64,000 bases of DNA from NCBI GenBank assembly GCA_903838295.1, contig CAILXX010000006.1:62001-126000 (forward strand). The letters are read 5' to 3'. The DNA is from an uncultured Actinomycetes bacterium. Lineage in GTDB: Bacteria; Actinomycetota; Actinomycetes; Nanopelagicales; Nanopelagicaceae. Positions 9,259 through 18,210 of the stretch are shown piece after piece. A model generated the notes under the pieces. The model saw nothing but the letters and a program-made list of their open reading frames with translations. It was not told the DNA's origin and searched no databases. A program made the translations under genes and the position numbers. Position 1 is the first letter of the stretch. Each line of letters begins with the position of its first letter.

Positions 9259-11253
9259 CTATTTATTACCTTGGAGAGTACTCCTAGCGGCGATGGCTTG
9301 GGTGATTCTGTCCAACATAATTCCCAATAAGACGATTGCCAACCCCGCGGCTAACCCCTTGCCCGTGAGGCTAATTTGTGCAAATCCAGCGACAACCAGA
9401 TAACCAAGTCCGCCGGCCCCGACGAGTCCACCGACAACGACCATGGCCAATACATAAATAATTCCTTGGTTGGTTGATAGCGCCAATGCTCGGCGGGCAC
9501 TTGGGAGCTGCACTTTGATGATCATCTGCCATTTACTGGAACCGGCTGCGATACCGGCTTCGGTGATTGTTGCCGGCACTCCCGCAATTCCATCTGCCAT
9601 TAACTTAATTGATGCGGGTGCTGCATAAACGATTGCTGCAAGAATTGCAGTAAATCGTGTTGCGCCAAAAAGTCCTAGGAATGGAACTAAGTAGACGAAT
9701 GCGGGCAGGACTTGGCCAGCATCGAGAATGGGCCTAATTATTCTGTCCGCTCGTTTACTTCTGCCAATCCACACACCAAAGATAATTCCAATCGCAACAG
9801 TAAGAATTGCGGCTACGAGAGTTGATGCCAATGTCGCCATAGTGTCTGACCAGAGCCCAGTTCCAACAATGCCTAAAACGCATACCGACGAAATTATTCC
9901 AAGTTTTTTACCGCCAAAAATTATTCCTAATCCAACAAATGCGATACCTGTTACAAACCAAGGGCTGTTCGTTAAAATAGATTGCAATGGATTTATTAAT
10001 CCATAAGAGACCGCATTTGTAATGCCATCTGTGTAATTGACGAAATGCGCTTGAAACCAATTTGTCGCGTTGTCCGTATATTTTGCGATATCGCTACCGA
10101 TAAATCCGGTCCCAGGGAAGTTGCCAGCCCAAGTGAAAATTCTTGAAAATATTATTGCGACGAATGAAAGGACTCCGCCAGCAATGAGAATCTGGCGATG
10201 ACGCTTGTGGCTAATTGCAAGAGTCATCTCGGCATCTACTTTTGATGCAGCCGCGGTAGTCGTACGGTCTAGGACAACGGCTAAAATAACAATTCCTAAG
10301 CCCGCTTGGAACGAGCTGCCAATATCAAGTGATTCAAGCGCACGAATTACGACTTTTCCCAAGCCCGGCGCATCGATCAACGCAGCAATGGTGACCATGG
10401 ATAGAGCCGCCATAATTGTTTGGTTGATGCCAACAACGATTGTGCGCTTAGCCTGCGGTAACTGAACTTTACGCAAAGCCTGCATTCTGGTGGAGCCCAT
10501 AGAGATTGCTGCTTCAACGCTGGACCAAGGGACTTCATGCAGTGCAACTGCAGTTATCCGAAGAGCCGGAGGTAAGGCATATACCAAAGTCACGATAGTT
10601 GCAGACGCCGGGCCAATCAGAAAGAAAAGTGTTACTGGCGTCAGATATACAAAAGTCGGCATTACTTGCGCAAAATCCAACAGGGGAGTTATTAACTTCT
10701 CAAAGCGTGGGAAGAGCCCAGCACAAATACCCAGTGGAATTCCGACGATCAGCGCCAAAACGACAGCTGCCAAAGTCAGCGCCAAAGTATCCATTGATTC
10801 TTGCCAGAAACCCAGTAGTCCCAAAGCAACCAATCCCGAAGCAACAAGAATTGCGATTCTGATATTTGCAACAGCGTAAGCAACAAAGCTAAGTAGAACT
10901 ACTATTCCAAACCAACCAATCAAAGGCGCAGAATTGTTGCCGATTGGCTGGCTAATAACATATTGAATTCCGGTAACAAAAGAGTTGATCGAGTCCCTAA
11001 TTATATTAATAAAGAAGGTAAAAATAGGATTTGAAGTTCTGTTGTTTCCGATCCAATCGCTGACGCTATTGAGCCAATTTTGAAATGGTGTCAGGCTAGA
11101 AGTATCTAATGGAAGAGTGGCAATGCCACGAAGTAGAATTGCGAAAAACAGAAAAACACAAGTAAGGATTGATAGCCGAAATCCTAATTTTGATCTCTTT
11201 TTTTCAGCTGGCTTTGATTCGTTAGACGGCCTTGAAAGCAAAGTTGTAGACAT
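9259..11253 (-). CDS. proW: Glycine betaine/proline betaine ABC transporter permease, two fused permease domains
   Basis: The membrane subunit of the betaine importer has 664 residues, about twice the length of a single ProW/OpuAB permease. It contains two BPD_transp_1 domains in tandem, at about residues 125-335 and 430-650. Each carries an EAA loop: SSVEAAISMGSTRMQALRK in the first and TITEAGIAAGSSKWQMIIK in the second. The fused protein can therefore supply both membrane halves of the transporter. A cytosolic, lysine-rich N-terminus comes before the first helix. The gene touches proV (stop at 11254) and lies 58 bp before proX, giving the order proV-proW-proX. Confidence 0.93.
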   Translation of the reverse strand: MSTTLLSRPSNESKPAEKKRSKLGFRLSILTCVFLFFAILLRGIATLPLDTSSLTPFQNWLNSVSDWIGNNRTSNPIFTFFINIIRDSINSFVTGIQYVISQPIGNNSAPLIGWFGIVVLLSFVAYAVANIRIAILVASGLVALGLLGFWQESMDTLALTLAAVVLALIVGIPLGICAGLFPRFEKLITPLLDFAQVMPTFVYLTPVTLFFLIGPASATIVTLVYALPPALRITAVALHEVPWSSVEAAISMGSTRMQALRKVQLPQAKRTIVVGINQTIMAALSMVTIAALIDAPGLGKVVIRALESLDIGSSFQAGLGIVILAVVLDRTTTAAASKVDAEMTLAISHKRHRQILIAGGVLSFVAIIFSRIFTWAGNFPGTGFIGSDIAKYTDNATNWFQAHFVNYTDGITNAVSYGLINPLQSILTNSPWFVTGIAFVGLGIIFGGKKLGIISSVCVLGIVGTGLWSDTMATLASTLVAAILTVAIGIIFGVWIGRSKRADRIIRPILDAGQVLPAFVYLVPFLGLFGATRFTAILAAIVYAAPASIKLMADGIAGVPATITEAGIAAGSSKWQMIIKVQLPSARRALALSTNQGIIYVLAMVVVGGLVGAGGLGYLVVAGFAQISLTGKGLAAGLAIVLLGIMLDRITQAIAARSTLQGNK

Positions 11254-12288
11254 CTATAACTCGCTTCCAGAAATGACGTTGAGTACATCTTGAGAAGTAA
11301 CAACGCCTAATAAGTTGCCGTTTTCCATTACGCGGATTGGCAAATTGGATTCTACGATCTGCCTGGTTGCATTATTGACGGTTATGGTGGGTGGCAAGAT
11401 CGGGCCATTCATATCTTCACCTATGGCAGGGGGACGCGCAATCCAACGCAGCGTAAGCACTTGTGATTTGGGAAAATCGCGAACAAAGTTTGCAACGTAA
11501 TCATCGGCGGGTTTTGCTACCAACTCTTCTGGAGTCCCAATCTGTACGACTGCACCATCTCGCATAATTGCAATGCGGTCACCAAGTTTGACTGCTTCGG
11601 CTAAGTCGTGAGTAATAAAGACCATGGTTTTACCGAGCTGATGGTGAAGCCTTATTACTTCTGCCTGCATATCTCTTCGGATAAGTGGATCAAGTGCGCT
11701 AAATGGCTCATCCAAAAATAACACCTGCGGATCCACGGCCAATGCTCGGGCTAGCCCGACGCGCTGTTGCATGCCGCCAGATAGTTGCTCTGGATATGCC
11801 TGGCCATAACCCTGCAGTCCGACTAACTCAATGACTTCATTTGCGCGAGAATGTCTTTCAGATTTTCCTACGCCATTGATTTCTAAACTATAAGCAACGT
11901 TGTCAATAACTTTACGATGCGGCAGTAATCCAAAATGTTGGAAGACCATAGAGAAACGAGTCTTACGTAGTTCACGCAATCGCTTCTCATCTACTTGCAA
12001 AATGTCTTCGCCTTCAAAGCGCAGTTCGCCTCGAGTGGGCTCAATTAATCGAGTCATACATCGGACCAACGTGGATTTTCCGGACCCTGACAGACCCATC
12101 ACGACGAAAACTTCTCCTGGCGCTACATCAAAGGAGACATCACGTACGGCGATGGTGTTGCCGGTCTTTGCACGCAATTCTTGACGAGTTAAATCGGCAT
12201 CTGGGTTTCCAATGATTTGCTCGGGATTGGCTCCAAAAACTTTCCACATATTGCGAACCGAAATCATGGGAGCCTGGCTATCCAACAT
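11254..12288 (-). CDS. proV: Glycine betaine/proline betaine ABC transporter, ATP-binding protein
   Basis: The ATPase of the importer has 344 residues. It shows Walker [10 protein letters not shown] near residue 70, the signature [10 protein letters not shown], Walker B VLFLDEP and the H-loop TFITHD-like segment. The N-terminal extension (about 50 residues before Walker A, with the RQELRAKTG segment) is typical of ProV/OpuAA. The C-terminal ~60 residues, ending [15 protein letters not shown], look like one CBS motif; in OpuA-type systems CBS modules sense ionic strength. A GGGGG Shine-Dalgarno stretch precedes the ATG. It is 8 bases downstream of betB. Confidence 0.95.
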   Translation of the reverse strand: MLDSQAPMISVRNMWKVFGANPEQIIGNPDADLTRQELRAKTGNTIAVRDVSFDVAPGEVFVVMGLSGSGKSTLVRCMTRLIEPTRGELRFEGEDILQVDEKRLRELRKTRFSMVFQHFGLLPHRKVIDNVAYSLEINGVGKSERHSRANEVIELVGLQGYGQAYPEQLSGGMQQRVGLARALAVDPQVLFLDEPFSALDPLIRRDMQAEVIRLHHQLGKTMVFITHDLAEAVKLGDRIAIMRDGAVVQIGTPEELVAKPADDYVANFVRDFPKSQVLTLRWIARPPAIGEDMNGPILPPTITVNNATRQIVESNLPIRVMENGNLLGVVTSQDVLNVISGSEL

Positions 12289-12296
12289 CGCCCCCT

Positions 12297-13775
12297 TTAA
12301 ATCCCATCAGCAAACCAACCTGACTTACTTGGTGAATTGTTGGTCCAAATGTGTTTAATTTCAAGGTACTCCTGAAGGCCATGTTCACCTAGCTCCCGAC
12401 CATTTCCAGAGGCTTTAAAGCCACCCCATTCGGCCGCGGGTTTATAAGGGCCATAATCGTTGATCCAGACCGTCCCGTGGCGAAGTGCCTTTGAAACGCG
12501 CTCAGTTTTGGCGTTATCTTTACTCCAGACCGCGCCAGAGAGTCCATAAATAGTGTCGTTGCCCAGCCTGATGGCCTCTTCTTCGCTCTCAAAAACTTCT
12601 ACAGTCATTATTGGACCGAAAGACTCTTCTTGAACGCAATACATAGATGTATCGCAATTGTCCAGGATCGTTGGCGGGAAGTACCAGCCACGTGAAAGTT
12701 CTGGTGCCGTTGATCGAACTCCGCCCACCAATAATTTTGCGCCCTCTTGCACGCCTCTTGCTAAATATTCTTCAACTTTCTTTAAGTGCCCTTCGCTGAT
12801 CAACGGACCGGTTTCTGCGGTCAGGTCGGTAGGGCCACCTAATCGAATCAGCTTTGCGCGGCGCACGATTTCAGTCACCACTTGGTCGTGGATGCTTCGT
12901 TCCAGTATTAATCTCGTCCCGGCAGAACATACTTGTCCTGAATGTAAAAAAGCTGCGGTGACTGCAAAGTCGGTAGCAGCATCTAGATCTGCATCGGCAA
13001 AAATAATATGCGGATTCTTGCCACCAAGTTCTAGGGCAACCTTCTTCACTGTTTCTGCTGCCTTGCTCATAATGCGTTTACCGGTTGATAGACCGCCTGT
13101 AAAAGAAACAAAATCGACTCTGGGATCGGTGGTCAATGTGTCACCAATAACCGAACCAGCTCCGGTCACCAAATTTGCTACACCTCTGGGGACACCAGCC
13201 TCTTCAAGTAATTTAAGGAGGTGCATTGCAGTGGATGGCGTTAGTTCGCTGGGCTTTAAAATAAACGAGCATCCTGCTGCTAGTGCTGGCGCGACTTTCC
13301 AGGCAATTTGCAGGAGTGGGTAGTTCCAGGGTCCAATCAGTGAACAGACACCTATGGCGTCATAAGTAATTCGGCTTGAAACATGGGGTATGCCGCTGTC
13401 TATTTTCTTATCATGTTGTTCAGATGCCAACTGAGCGAAATGGCGAAAAGTTGCCGCGACATCTGCGACGTCATACTTAGATTCGATTATTCTCTTACCG
13501 GTGTCGCCGCTTTCCAACGCTGCAATAAGTTCGACATCACGTTCCAATAAGTCAGCAACTGTGGCGAGCAATGCACTTCTTCTGGCCCAACCCCACGATG
13601 TAAATACACCAGAATCAAATGAAGAACGCGCCGCGGCAATAGCCGCAAGCGCGTCATCAATTTTCCCTTCCGAAACGGTCGCGATTAGTGACCCATCGGC
13701 TGGGCTCCGTATTTCTCGGGTTGCGCCATCGGATGCTGGACGCCACTCACCATCAATAAATATGGAACTTCTCAT
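12297..13775 (-). CDS. betB: Betaine-aldehyde dehydrogenase
   Basis: This aldehyde dehydrogenase of 492 residues oxidises betaine aldehyde to glycine betaine with NAD(P)+. The general base Glu249 lies in [10 protein letters not shown] and the catalytic Cys283 in [11 protein letters not shown], a pattern resembling the GbsA/BetB branch. The NAD-binding FTGGLSTGK motif is present. Substrate choice among ALDH enzymes cannot be proved from sequence; the assignment rests on the neighbouring transporter, betA and the MttB-family gene 14 bases upstream. No clear Shine-Dalgarno sequence precedes the ATG. Confidence 0.85.
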   Translation of the reverse strand: MRSSIFIDGEWRPASDGATREIRSPADGSLIATVSEGKIDDALAAIAAARSSFDSGVFTSWGWARRSALLATVADLLERDVELIAALESGDTGKRIIESKYDVADVAATFRHFAQLASEQHDKKIDSGIPHVSSRITYDAIGVCSLIGPWNYPLLQIAWKVAPALAAGCSFILKPSELTPSTAMHLLKLLEEAGVPRGVANLVTGAGSVIGDTLTTDPRVDFVSFTGGLSTGKRIMSKAAETVKKVALELGGKNPHIIFADADLDAATDFAVTAAFLHSGQVCSAGTRLILERSIHDQVVTEIVRRAKLIRLGGPTDLTAETGPLISEGHLKKVEEYLARGVQEGAKLLVGGVRSTAPELSRGWYFPPTILDNCDTSMYCVQEESFGPIMTVEVFESEEEAIRLGNDTIYGLSGAVWSKDNAKTERVSKALRHGTVWINDYGPYKPAAEWGGFKASGNGRELGEHGLQEYLEIKHIWTNNSPSKSGWFADGI

Positions 13776-13789
13776 TTATTTAGGTAAAA

Positions 13790-15226
13790 CTAGTCGAGTT
13801 CGCTTTTGCGTTTGGCAACATAGTCAGTCAAGCCTGTCAAAATCGATGCATCGATTTCTGGTGCTTGATAGTCGGCCAACTTCTTCTGCCAGATCTCTTC
13901 GGCGCGCATACGAGTGTCTTTGGCGCCTAAGCGAGTCCAACGCTCGTAGTTATCGCTATTAGTAAGGAATGGTCGATAGAAGCAGTCACGGAATCTATCC
14001 ATGGTGTGGGCTGCGCCCAGGAAGTGTCCGCCATGGCCAACTTCTAGGTGTGCGTCAAAAGCCAAGGAGGATTCATTGAATTCAAGAGGGGTAAATTCTG
14101 CAATAAGGCTCTGCAATATCTCAACGTCAACGATGAACTTGTCGTAAGAAGATACTAAGCCACCCTCAAGCCACCCCGCTGTGTGCATAACCCAGTTGGT
14201 GCCAGCAAGGAAAGTTGGCATCATGGTCATCATTGTTTGATAAGCAGATTGTGCATCTACTGACTGAGAAGAGTTGAGTCCACCGCCACCACGGAAGGGA
14301 AGATTAAAGCTGCGCGCAATCTGGCCGGTACAGAGCAAACCGATTCCTGATTCTGGAGTGCCAAATTGTGGTGACCCTGACTGCATATCAATGTTCGATA
14401 AAAATGAACCAAAAACAATGGGACACCCAGGTCGGATCAGTTGTGCCAACGCGATCGCCGAAAGTGCTTCTGCAATCTGCTGTGCCAGTGTTGCTGGAAT
14501 TGTTACAGGGCTCATTGCCCCCATTAGCAAGAATGGTGTTGTGACGACTGGCTGACCAGCAAGAACGTATTCGCGCATCGAGTCAAGCATCCGATCATCC
14601 CAACGTAATGGCGAATTGCAGTTGACTAGTGAGATCAAAGCAGGAGTCTCTTCGATTGCCTTTCTTCCACCATGGATGATTTCTGCCATGGCAATCACAT
14701 CGCGGGCATTTTCGGCGGTAACCACGTTACCCATAAAGAATTTGTCAGTAAGGGTTGCAGCTGCAAAGGCCATATCTAAGTGGCGACTATCCAGTGATAA
14801 ATCATTTGGCTCACATACGACTCCACCGACGCTATCAATTGCGTCAAAGCTCTGAGCTAATTTGCAGAAATTTTCGTAATCTTTAAATGTGGCATCGCGG
14901 CGAGTAGTTCCTTCAAGGACGAAGGGAGGTCCATACACTCCACCAAATACCATCGAGTCTCCACCGATATGTACATTATTCTTAGGATTTCGGGCGCGAA
15001 GATTGAAATCCTTTGGTGCCTTAGCAACCTGCTTTAAAATCCAATCTGGATCAAATTTAACGTTTTCGCCGATGACGGTCTGGCCGGCTTCACGCAACAT
15101 ATCTACGGCCCAAGGACTAGCGAATTCGATCCCGATCTCTGAAACGATTCGGCGCCAACCCTTTGTGAGGGTGGCCATCGACTCTTCACTCAAAATATCG
15201 TATCGAGGCATCTTGTTTTGAAACAC
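13790..15226 (-). CDS. Trimethylamine methyltransferase (MttB) family protein without pyrrolysine; probable glycine betaine:corrinoid methyltransferase
   Basis: The 478-residue protein belongs to the MttB superfamily (DEGIGIEF-like N-terminus IVSEIGIEF, GGVYGPPFVLEG, VNCNSPLRWDD, and the glycine-rich FRGGGGLNSSQSVDAQSAY). The frame has no internal TAG, so there is no pyrrolysine. Non-pyrrolysine members such as MtgB of Desulfitobacterium move a methyl group from glycine betaine to a corrinoid protein. With betA, betB, the betaine transporter and a corrinoid protein next to it, glycine betaine is the most likely substrate; proline betaine, carnitine or another quaternary amine remains possible. 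The GTG at 15226 is chosen because GGGGGAG lies five bases before it; an ATG at 15211 is the alternative. It heads the left arm of the region. Confidence 0.85.
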   Translation of the reverse strand: MFQNKMPRYDILSEESMATLTKGWRRIVSEIGIEFASPWAVDMLREAGQTVIGENVKFDPDWILKQVAKAPKDFNLRARNPKNNVHIGGDSMVFGGVYGPPFVLEGTTRRDATFKDYENFCKLAQSFDAIDSVGGVVCEPNDLSLDSRHLDMAFAAATLTDKFFMGNVVTAENARDVIAMAEIIHGGRKAIEETPALISLVNCNSPLRWDDRMLDSMREYVLAGQPVVTTPFLLMGAMSPVTIPATLAQQIAEALSAIALAQLIRPGCPIVFGSFLSNIDMQSGSPQFGTPESGIGLLCTGQIARSFNLPFRGGGGLNSSQSVDAQSAYQTMMTMMPTFLAGTNWVMHTAGWLEGGLVSSYDKFIVDVEILQSLIAEFTPLEFNESSLAFDAHLEVGHGGHFLGAAHTMDRFRDCFYRPFLTNSDNYERWTRLGAKDTRMRAEEIWQKKLADYQAPEIDASILTGLTDYVAKRKSELD

Positions 15227-15238
15227 GCTTGCTCCCCC

Positions 15239-15256
15239 TTTTGGGACTTTTGGGAC
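15239..15256. repeat. Two tandem 9-bp repeats (TTTTGGGAC) before the MttB-family gene
   Basis: TTTTGGGAC occurs twice in direct succession at 15239-15247 and 15248-15256, just upstream of the Shine-Dalgarno sequence of the MttB-family gene. It would lie in that gene's 5' leader. Its function is unknown; it could be a duplicated regulator site or chance. Confidence 0.6.
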
Positions 15257-15305
15257 CCTGAAAAATCATCACTCGGTGTGAGCCGATATTAACTACTAGT
15301 TTCTT

Positions 15306-15331
15306 ACTTTGGTTACATACTTTGGTTACAT
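15306..15331. repeat. Two tandem 13-bp repeats (ACTTTGGTTACAT) in the divergent regulatory region
   Basis: ACTTTGGTTACAT occurs twice without a break at 15306-15318 and 15319-15331, in the 226-bp region between the MttB-family gene and the iclR gene. Exact tandem repeats in a divergent promoter region suggest binding of a regulator to two sites on one face, but no family consensus is recognised. Confidence 0.65.
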
Positions 15332-15377
15332 ATTGTGGCCAAGGTATTGCAGTCGAACACAGAAAAGAATACGCTGG

Positions 15378-15410
15378 ATTATGGAACAAGCGTTCCATAA
15401 TGTGGAACAC
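15378..15410. promoter_or_regulatory. Probable IclR-type operator (perfect 10+10 palindrome plus extra half site)
   Basis: ATTATGGAAC (15378-15387), a 4-base spacer and GTTCCATAAT (15392-15401) form a perfect inverted repeat. Its core TGGAAC-N4-GTTCCA resembles known IclR-family operators. A further half site, GTGGAACAC, follows at 15402-15410. The palindrome lies 52 bases before the iclR start and about 150 bases from the MttB-family start, so it could control both arms and the regulator itself. Binding is inferred. Confidence 0.7.
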
Positions 15411-15452
15411 TACTTCTGTGGGACCGATTGCCTCAAGTGATGGGAGAAAGAT

Positions 15453-16232
15453 ATGACGCAGACAGCGCTCGCCGGAACGCGCGCAGTTGATCGCGCAACC
15501 GCACTTCTCACACACATTATTACCGCAACTAATCCTCCTCATTTAGGAACTCTGGCTCGTGAATTTGATATTCCAAAGAGCACAACATCACGATTGATCA
15601 GCGCTCTTGAGCGTCAAGGATTTGTAAAACGTGATCGCAACGGCGCCTTTCTACCTGGCGATGTCCTTACTCAATTTGCCCGCGAACAAAATCAAGATTC
15701 AGTCCTTGTGGCCCGAATGCGTCCAATCCTTGAAGAATTAGCAAAAGAGAGTGGTGAGACCGCGAATCTGGCAATTGTCGGTCATGGGCATTTAAAGATT
15801 ATCGATCAAGTAGATAGCTTGTTTTTGTTGGGGGCGACTAACTGGATTGGTAGAGATGTTCCTTATCATTGCTCCGCGCTCGGAAAGATTTTGCTTGCCT
15901 ATGGCGCCAACACAATAAAGGCTGGACCTCTCTCAAAATTGACTTCTAAGTCGATTACTTCTCGCACAAAATTATTGACCGAATTAGAAGGTATTCGAAA
16001 AACTGGATATGCAATCATTGATGGCGAACTCGAAGAAGGACTAGTTGCTGTTGCCGCGCCGGTTCGAGAAAGTGATGGTCGCGTGATTGCGGCTATCTCT
16101 ATTTCTGGTCCCACTGCACGGCTGTCACACAAAGATTTGAATCGGATCGGACTATCTATTATCGGAAAGTTAGATGAAGCATCGACTCCACTCCCACATC
16201 AGATAAAGCTAGGAAAGGTAGGCGCAGCATGA
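15453..16232 (+). CDS. IclR-family transcriptional regulator
   Basis: The 259-residue protein has an N-terminal winged helix-turn-helix (about residues 10-75, with LAREFDIPKSTTSRLISALERQ) and a C-terminal ligand-binding IclR domain that includes ANLAIVGHGHLKIIDQV, the PYHCSALGKILLA segment and GYAIIDGELEEGLVAVAAPV. It starts the plus-strand arm encoding the corrinoid pathway and is divergent from the MttB-family gene. A clear GGGAGAAAG site precedes the ATG. Its stop overlaps the start of the corrinoid-protein gene as ATGA. The probable effector is a betaine-pathway metabolite; activator versus repressor cannot be told. Confidence 0.93.
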   Translation: MTQTALAGTRAVDRATALLTHIITATNPPHLGTLAREFDIPKSTTSRLISALERQGFVKRDRNGAFLPGDVLTQFAREQNQDSVLVARMRPILEELAKESGETANLAIVGHGHLKIIDQVDSLFLLGATNWIGRDVPYHCSALGKILLAYGANTIKAGPLSKLTSKSITSRTKLLTELEGIRKTGYAIIDGELEEGLVAVAAPVRESDGRVIAAISISGPTARLSHKDLNRIGLSIIGKLDEASTPLPHQIKLGKVGAA

Positions 16233-16894
16233 CACACGAAGAGATCTTAAAGGCGCTATTTGACGAGACCCTCGTTGGTAATGCGCCAGAAGTACTTCGC
16301 TTAACAGAACTTGGGATTACAGAAGGCATGACACCTAGTTCTATCCTCTTTGATGCGCTGATTCCATCACTGGAAGAAGTAGGAGCTCGTTTTGAACGCG
16401 GTGACTTCTTCGTTCCAGAGATGTTGATCTCTGGAAAAGCCATGTCTGGCGCTCTTAATGTGCTTCGGCCATTGCTCGCAGCAACCGGTGCAGAAACTGT
16501 CGGGACCTACTTGATGGGCACCGTAAAAGGCGATGTTCACGATATTGGCAAGAACCTAGTCAACATTATGTTGGAAGGCGCTGGTTTTAACGTTATTGAT
16601 ATTGGCGTGCAAGTTGCACCAGAAAAATTTGTTGCTGCCATTATTGAACACAAGCCAGATATCGTCGGAATGTCAGCATTCCTCACAACAACTATGCCAA
16701 TGTTCAAGGTAAATATTCATGAAATTACTAAGGCCGGGCTTCGTGATCAGGTCATAATCATGGTCGGTGGCGCTCCTGTGACTCAAGAGTATGCAGATGT
16801 TGTTGGAGCCGATGGCTTTGCAGCCGATGCTTCGACCGCTGTCCGAGTTGCTAAGGATTTGATCCAAAAGCGTCGCGCCCTGGTTACAGCTTAA
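16229..16894 (+). CDS. Corrinoid (cobalamin-binding) methyl carrier protein, MttC/MtgC-like
   Basis: This 221-residue protein carries a methyl group on a corrinoid cofactor between methyltransferases. About residues 1-90 form the helical methionine-synthase-type cap domain (B12-binding_2), and about 90-215 the Rossmann-like B12-binding domain. The hallmark GDVHDIG provides the lower axial ligand His104. Further cofactor-binding segments are VGMSAFLTTT and IMVGGAPVT. Length and layout match methylamine and glycine betaine corrinoid proteins. Its start overlaps the iclR stop (ATGA). The partners should be the MttB-family protein (methyl donor side) and the methyl-THF methyltransferase encoded at 18211. 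Confidence 0.94.
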   Translation: MTHEEILKALFDETLVGNAPEVLRLTELGITEGMTPSSILFDALIPSLEEVGARFERGDFFVPEMLISGKAMSGALNVLRPLLAATGAETVGTYLMGTVKGDVHDIGKNLVNIMLEGAGFNVIDIGVQVAPEKFVAAIIEHKPDIVGMSAFLTTTMPMFKVNIHEITKAGLRDQVIIMVGGAPVTQEYADVVGADGFAADASTAVRVAKDLIQKRRALVTA

Positions 16895-16903
16895 GTCAAG
16901 GTA

Positions 16904-17287
16904 ATGCCTAAGCTGCTGCCTCTTATAGAGGATGCCATTAAAAAACCGATCTGGGGATGCCAGATGTGCGGACAGTGCGTTCTACATTCAACCGGAATGG
17001 TCTGCCCGATGACTTGCCCTAAAACTTTGCGCAATGGTCCATGCGGCGGTGTCCGTGAAAACGGCAATTGCGAAGTTAAGCCAGAGATGCAATGTATTTG
17101 GGTAAAGGCATATGAACGAAAAGAAAAATTGCCATTGCCTCAATCGTGGCGTAACCACTATAACGACTTGCGACCACCGGTCGATATGCAATTAAAGGGC
17201 ACTTCTTCATGGATCAACTTGCTAACTAAACGCGATCAAAAGCGGCCAGCAGGCTGGCAAGCCTCTTTCGAAAATAGTGAGCATTAA
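16904..17287 (+). CDS. metV: Methylenetetrahydrofolate reductase C-terminal domain protein (MetV-like)
   Basis: This small protein of 127 residues has a dense cysteine pattern in its first half: GCQMCGQC, then CPMTCPK and NGPCGG, then two more cysteines at NCEVKPEMQC. This matches the MTHFR_C/MetV family, the partner of MetF in acetogens and other one-carbon specialists, where it binds a metal or Fe-S cluster and stabilises MetF. The stop overlaps the metF start as TAATG, which supports a stoichiometric MetVF complex. It is shorter than many acetogen MetV proteins, but the cysteine core is intact. Confidence 0.85.
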   Translation: MPKLLPLIEDAIKKPIWGCQMCGQCVLHSTGMVCPMTCPKTLRNGPCGGVRENGNCEVKPEMQCIWVKAYERKEKLPLPQSWRNHYNDLRPPVDMQLKGTSSWINLLTKRDQKRPAGWQASFENSEH

Positions 17288-18183
17288 TGTCTATTGTTCG
17301 TGAGATTCTCGAAAATTCAGAAGAGAAGTTATTCACCGTTGAGTTTCCAGAAATTGATAGCGGTGGCATGGAGAAGATTGCAAAGCATGTAGCACGGATC
17401 GCGCCTTGGTTTGATGCCGCAAATTCAACCGACAATACGGCTGCCCATGCTCATGCCTCTAATCTCTCAGTCGCAATTGCCATGAAAATGCACGGTGTAG
17501 AGCCTATTTTGCAGATCGTCTGTAGAGATAAGAATCGATTGGCAATCCAGGCCGACCTGATGGGAGCCGCACTTCACGGTATCTCGAATGTAGCGATGCT
17601 AACTGGGGATGATGTCACCGCAGGGGATGAACCCGAAGCTCGTAGAGTCTTTGACTTAGATGGCCCACAAGCAGTAGCTGTTGCCAAAGTGCTTACCACT
17701 GGACAATATCTTTCTGGCCGCAAGATCAACCCAGCACCCGATTTTTATATTAGTGCTGTTGAAAATCCTGGCGCACCTCCATTCGATTATCGCATTGAGC
17801 GCGCATTAAAGAAACATCGTGCGGGTGCCCGATATTTGCAGTTGCAAATTTGTTATCACCCAGACCGACTCGAAAATTTCTGCCGGGGTGTTTCGCAAGG
17901 AGCTCCTGGTCTTCACATAATTCCGACAGTCGTAATGGTGAAGAACGAGAAAGCTCTCAATTTTATGAATGACAAGGTACCTGGCATTGATATTCCGTTG
18001 GCGACAATCGATCGAGTAAAGAAGAGTTCTGATCCCAGCGAAGCTGCTTATCAACTGGTTCTCGAAGAGTCCAAACATGCACTTTCATTACCTGGCGTAC
18101 GTGGGCTGCATGTGATTGATTTTCGTCGAGATGATTCACTCGAACGCTTGATGCGCGAACTCGGTCGAACCCCTAAATTTTAA
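17287..18183 (+). CDS. metF: Methylenetetrahydrofolate reductase
   Basis: MetF interconverts methyl-THF and methylene-THF through FAD. The 298 residues show the TIM-barrel pattern: FTVEFPE near the N-terminus, the PILQIVCRDKNR strand, and the VAMLTGDD flavin-binding segment. Next to metV and the methyltransferase genes, the likely direction here is oxidation of methyl-THF made from betaine methyl groups, the reverse of the usual biosynthetic reaction. The electron acceptor is not clear from sequence; with MetV it might be something other than NAD. A biosynthetic role in methionine synthesis cannot be excluded. Confidence 0.92.
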   Translation: MSIVREILENSEEKLFTVEFPEIDSGGMEKIAKHVARIAPWFDAANSTDNTAAHAHASNLSVAIAMKMHGVEPILQIVCRDKNRLAIQADLMGAALHGISNVAMLTGDDVTAGDEPEARRVFDLDGPQAVAVAKVLTTGQYLSGRKINPAPDFYISAVENPGAPPFDYRIERALKKHRAGARYLQLQICYHPDRLENFCRGVSQGAPGLHIIPTVVMVKNEKALNFMNDKVPGIDIPLATIDRVKKSSDPSEAAYQLVLEESKHALSLPGVRGLHVIDFRRDDSLERLMRELGRTPKF

Positions 18184-18210
18184 ATAACTAGCGAACAAAC
18201 GGAGAAAATA

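Noticed and set aside
13790-15226. Possible pyrrolysine-containing trimethylamine methyltransferase
   Set aside because: The frame is uninterrupted for 478 residues with no internal TAG codon, so it is a non-pyrrolysine family member.
15306-15331. Start of a CRISPR array
   Set aside because: Only two copies occur, without spacers, and no cas gene is present in the window.
15899-16132. Antisense open frame inside the iclR gene
   Set aside because: No start signal or protein family resemblance; explained by the coding strand.
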